38,733 nucleotides of DNA from a virus. Under the pieces are notes generated by a model, which saw only the letters and a program-made list of their open reading frames with translations, was not told where the DNA came from and did not search any database. Shown one piece after another: positions 38,084 to 38,733 of the stretch. Within the stretch, counting starts at the first letter, position 1, and every line of letters begins with the position of its first letter. The position numbers and the translations under genes are program-made. Where the stretch lies: positions 1-38,733 of the IMG/VR virus record IMGVR_UViG_3300006176_000007. One strand, 5' to 3'.

Positions 38084-38733
38084 GTCACGTTCAAGGGGTT
38101 GCCGTCCTCGTAGCCAATGGACAGGCCGTAGAGGATGGGGGCTGGGCCGCTCGATACTCCCACCGACTGCACGATCACCGTCAGATCCTGATAGGCCGAG
38201 GCGTAGGCGCCGACGATGAACCGCTGCGACACGGGCTGGGTCTCGCCGGTCAGGGTCATGGTCACCGGCACCGAGGCGGTAACAGCCCCGGCGATGCCCT
38301 GGAGGGTCACGGTGACGGTCCCATTTCCCTGAGCCCGGACGACGACCTCCATGGGCTTCACCGTCATGTTGGTCGACACCTGGAGCGGGTAACTCGTCCA
38401 CTGCCAGGTGGTGGCCGGGGCCGTCTTGGAATACTTGTAGGCGATGGGTTGGGTGTGTGCCGTCACCAGCGCCGGGAAGGCATAGAGCAGTTCGGTGTTG
38501 TTGGACGCCCCGATCCCGTACCAGGTGTAGGAGACGGCCTGGTTGTCGAGCTTCCACCAGCCCCCGTTGAGGGTGTCGTAGACCCAGTTGTTGGAGACCA
38601 GTAGCAACTCGTCCCAGGCAATGGCCTGGAGATAAGGACCGAAGGACGGGACCCGGGGATTGGGAAAGTAGAAGTCGTCGTTCAGTTGCTGCGAGATCTT
38701 CTGGGCTTGGCTGGTGCCGTTCCACAACCAGCA
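38080..38733 (-). CDS. Tail hub/nozzle-like protein, C-terminal 217 residues (starts at 1050 across the junction)
   Basis: Open from base 38733 to the stop at 38080, in phase with the frame leaving base 1. It contains NDDFYFPNPRVPSFGP, WDELLLVSNNWVYDTLNGGW and LELLYAFP-like beta-propeller text, then an Ig-like end (VVVRAQGNGTVTVTLQGIAG). A TTG near 38727 is not a likely real start, since the upstream half exists at 1-1050. No ribosome-binding site is present at the left limit. Confidence 0.78.
   Translation of the reverse strand, partial: CWLWNGTSQAQKISQQLNDDFYFPNPRVPSFGPYLQAIAWDELLLVSNNWVYDTLNGGWWKLDNQAVSYTWYGIGASNNTELLYAFPALVTAHTQPIAYKYSKTAPATTWQWTSYPLQVSTNMTVKPMEVVVRAQGNGTVTVTLQGIAGAVTASVPVTMTLTGETQPVSQRFIVGAYASAYQDLTVIVQSVGVSSGPAPILYGLSIGYEDGNPLNVT

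Overview
The window looks like the complete genome of a small (about 38.7 kb), GC-rich, tailed bacteriophage of podovirus type. The contig appears circular or terminally permuted: a minus-strand coding frame that starts at 1050 runs off the left end at base 1 and continues in frame, with no stop, from base 38733 to a stop at 38080. It encodes one plausible 567-residue tail protein. The high GC, frequent GTG/TTG starts and several start codons only 6-8 bases below a -10-like hexamer (leaderless transcription) suggest an actinobacterial host. No integrase, excisionase or tRNA gene was seen, and no DNA polymerase, primase or helicase could be recognised. All functions are called from sequence features and recalled family patterns; no database search was run.

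Layout, following transcription. The long minus-strand late operon begins at the promoter near 14875 with a 66-aa helix-turn-helix gene. It continues through two unknown genes and a putative small terminase (13561-13989), then a dense run of tiny, often zinc-ribbon genes (13.5-11.0 kb). Next come large terminase (9287-11011), two zinc-ribbon genes, an HNH endonuclease, portal (6493-8343), small head genes, scaffold (4224-5189), major capsid (3242-4213), a decoration-like protein and further virion proteins. It passes through the contig junction to a 227-aa protein, a head-tail adaptor (36689-37390) and three probable internal/ejection proteins (36689 down to 30815).

A second minus-strand operon starts at the promoter near 30800. 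It holds small regulators (ribbon-helix-helix, zinc ribbon) and then host-contact proteins: a collagen-like protein, a pectate-lyase-fold tailspike, an 806-aa collagen-stalked fibre with a glycosidase-like tip, a cysteine-peptidase-like protein, a membrane-anchored Cys-rich beta-helix protein and a coiled-coil membrane protein. A third operon (promoter near 21190) encodes a PD-(D/E)XK/Fe-S nuclease, a DUF6948-like protein, a Gly-X repeat protein and a Rad52-type annealing protein. A short minus operon (16548-14947) carries small membrane and beta-rich proteins and ends at a hairpin terminator.

The only plus-strand genes (17514-18644) look like a lysis cassette: one unknown protein, two tiny membrane proteins, a strong terminator, then a lysozyme-fold endolysin candidate. 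Upstream lies a non-coding segment of about 965 bp with a perfect DnaA box, a 14-bp palindrome and other repeats, a candidate origin and control region. A palindrome with core CAAGGWWCCTTG sits on the promoter of four transcription units (14.8, 17.5, 21.2 and 30.8 kb). It is probably the operator of a phage-encoded regulator and the most interesting undescribed feature here.
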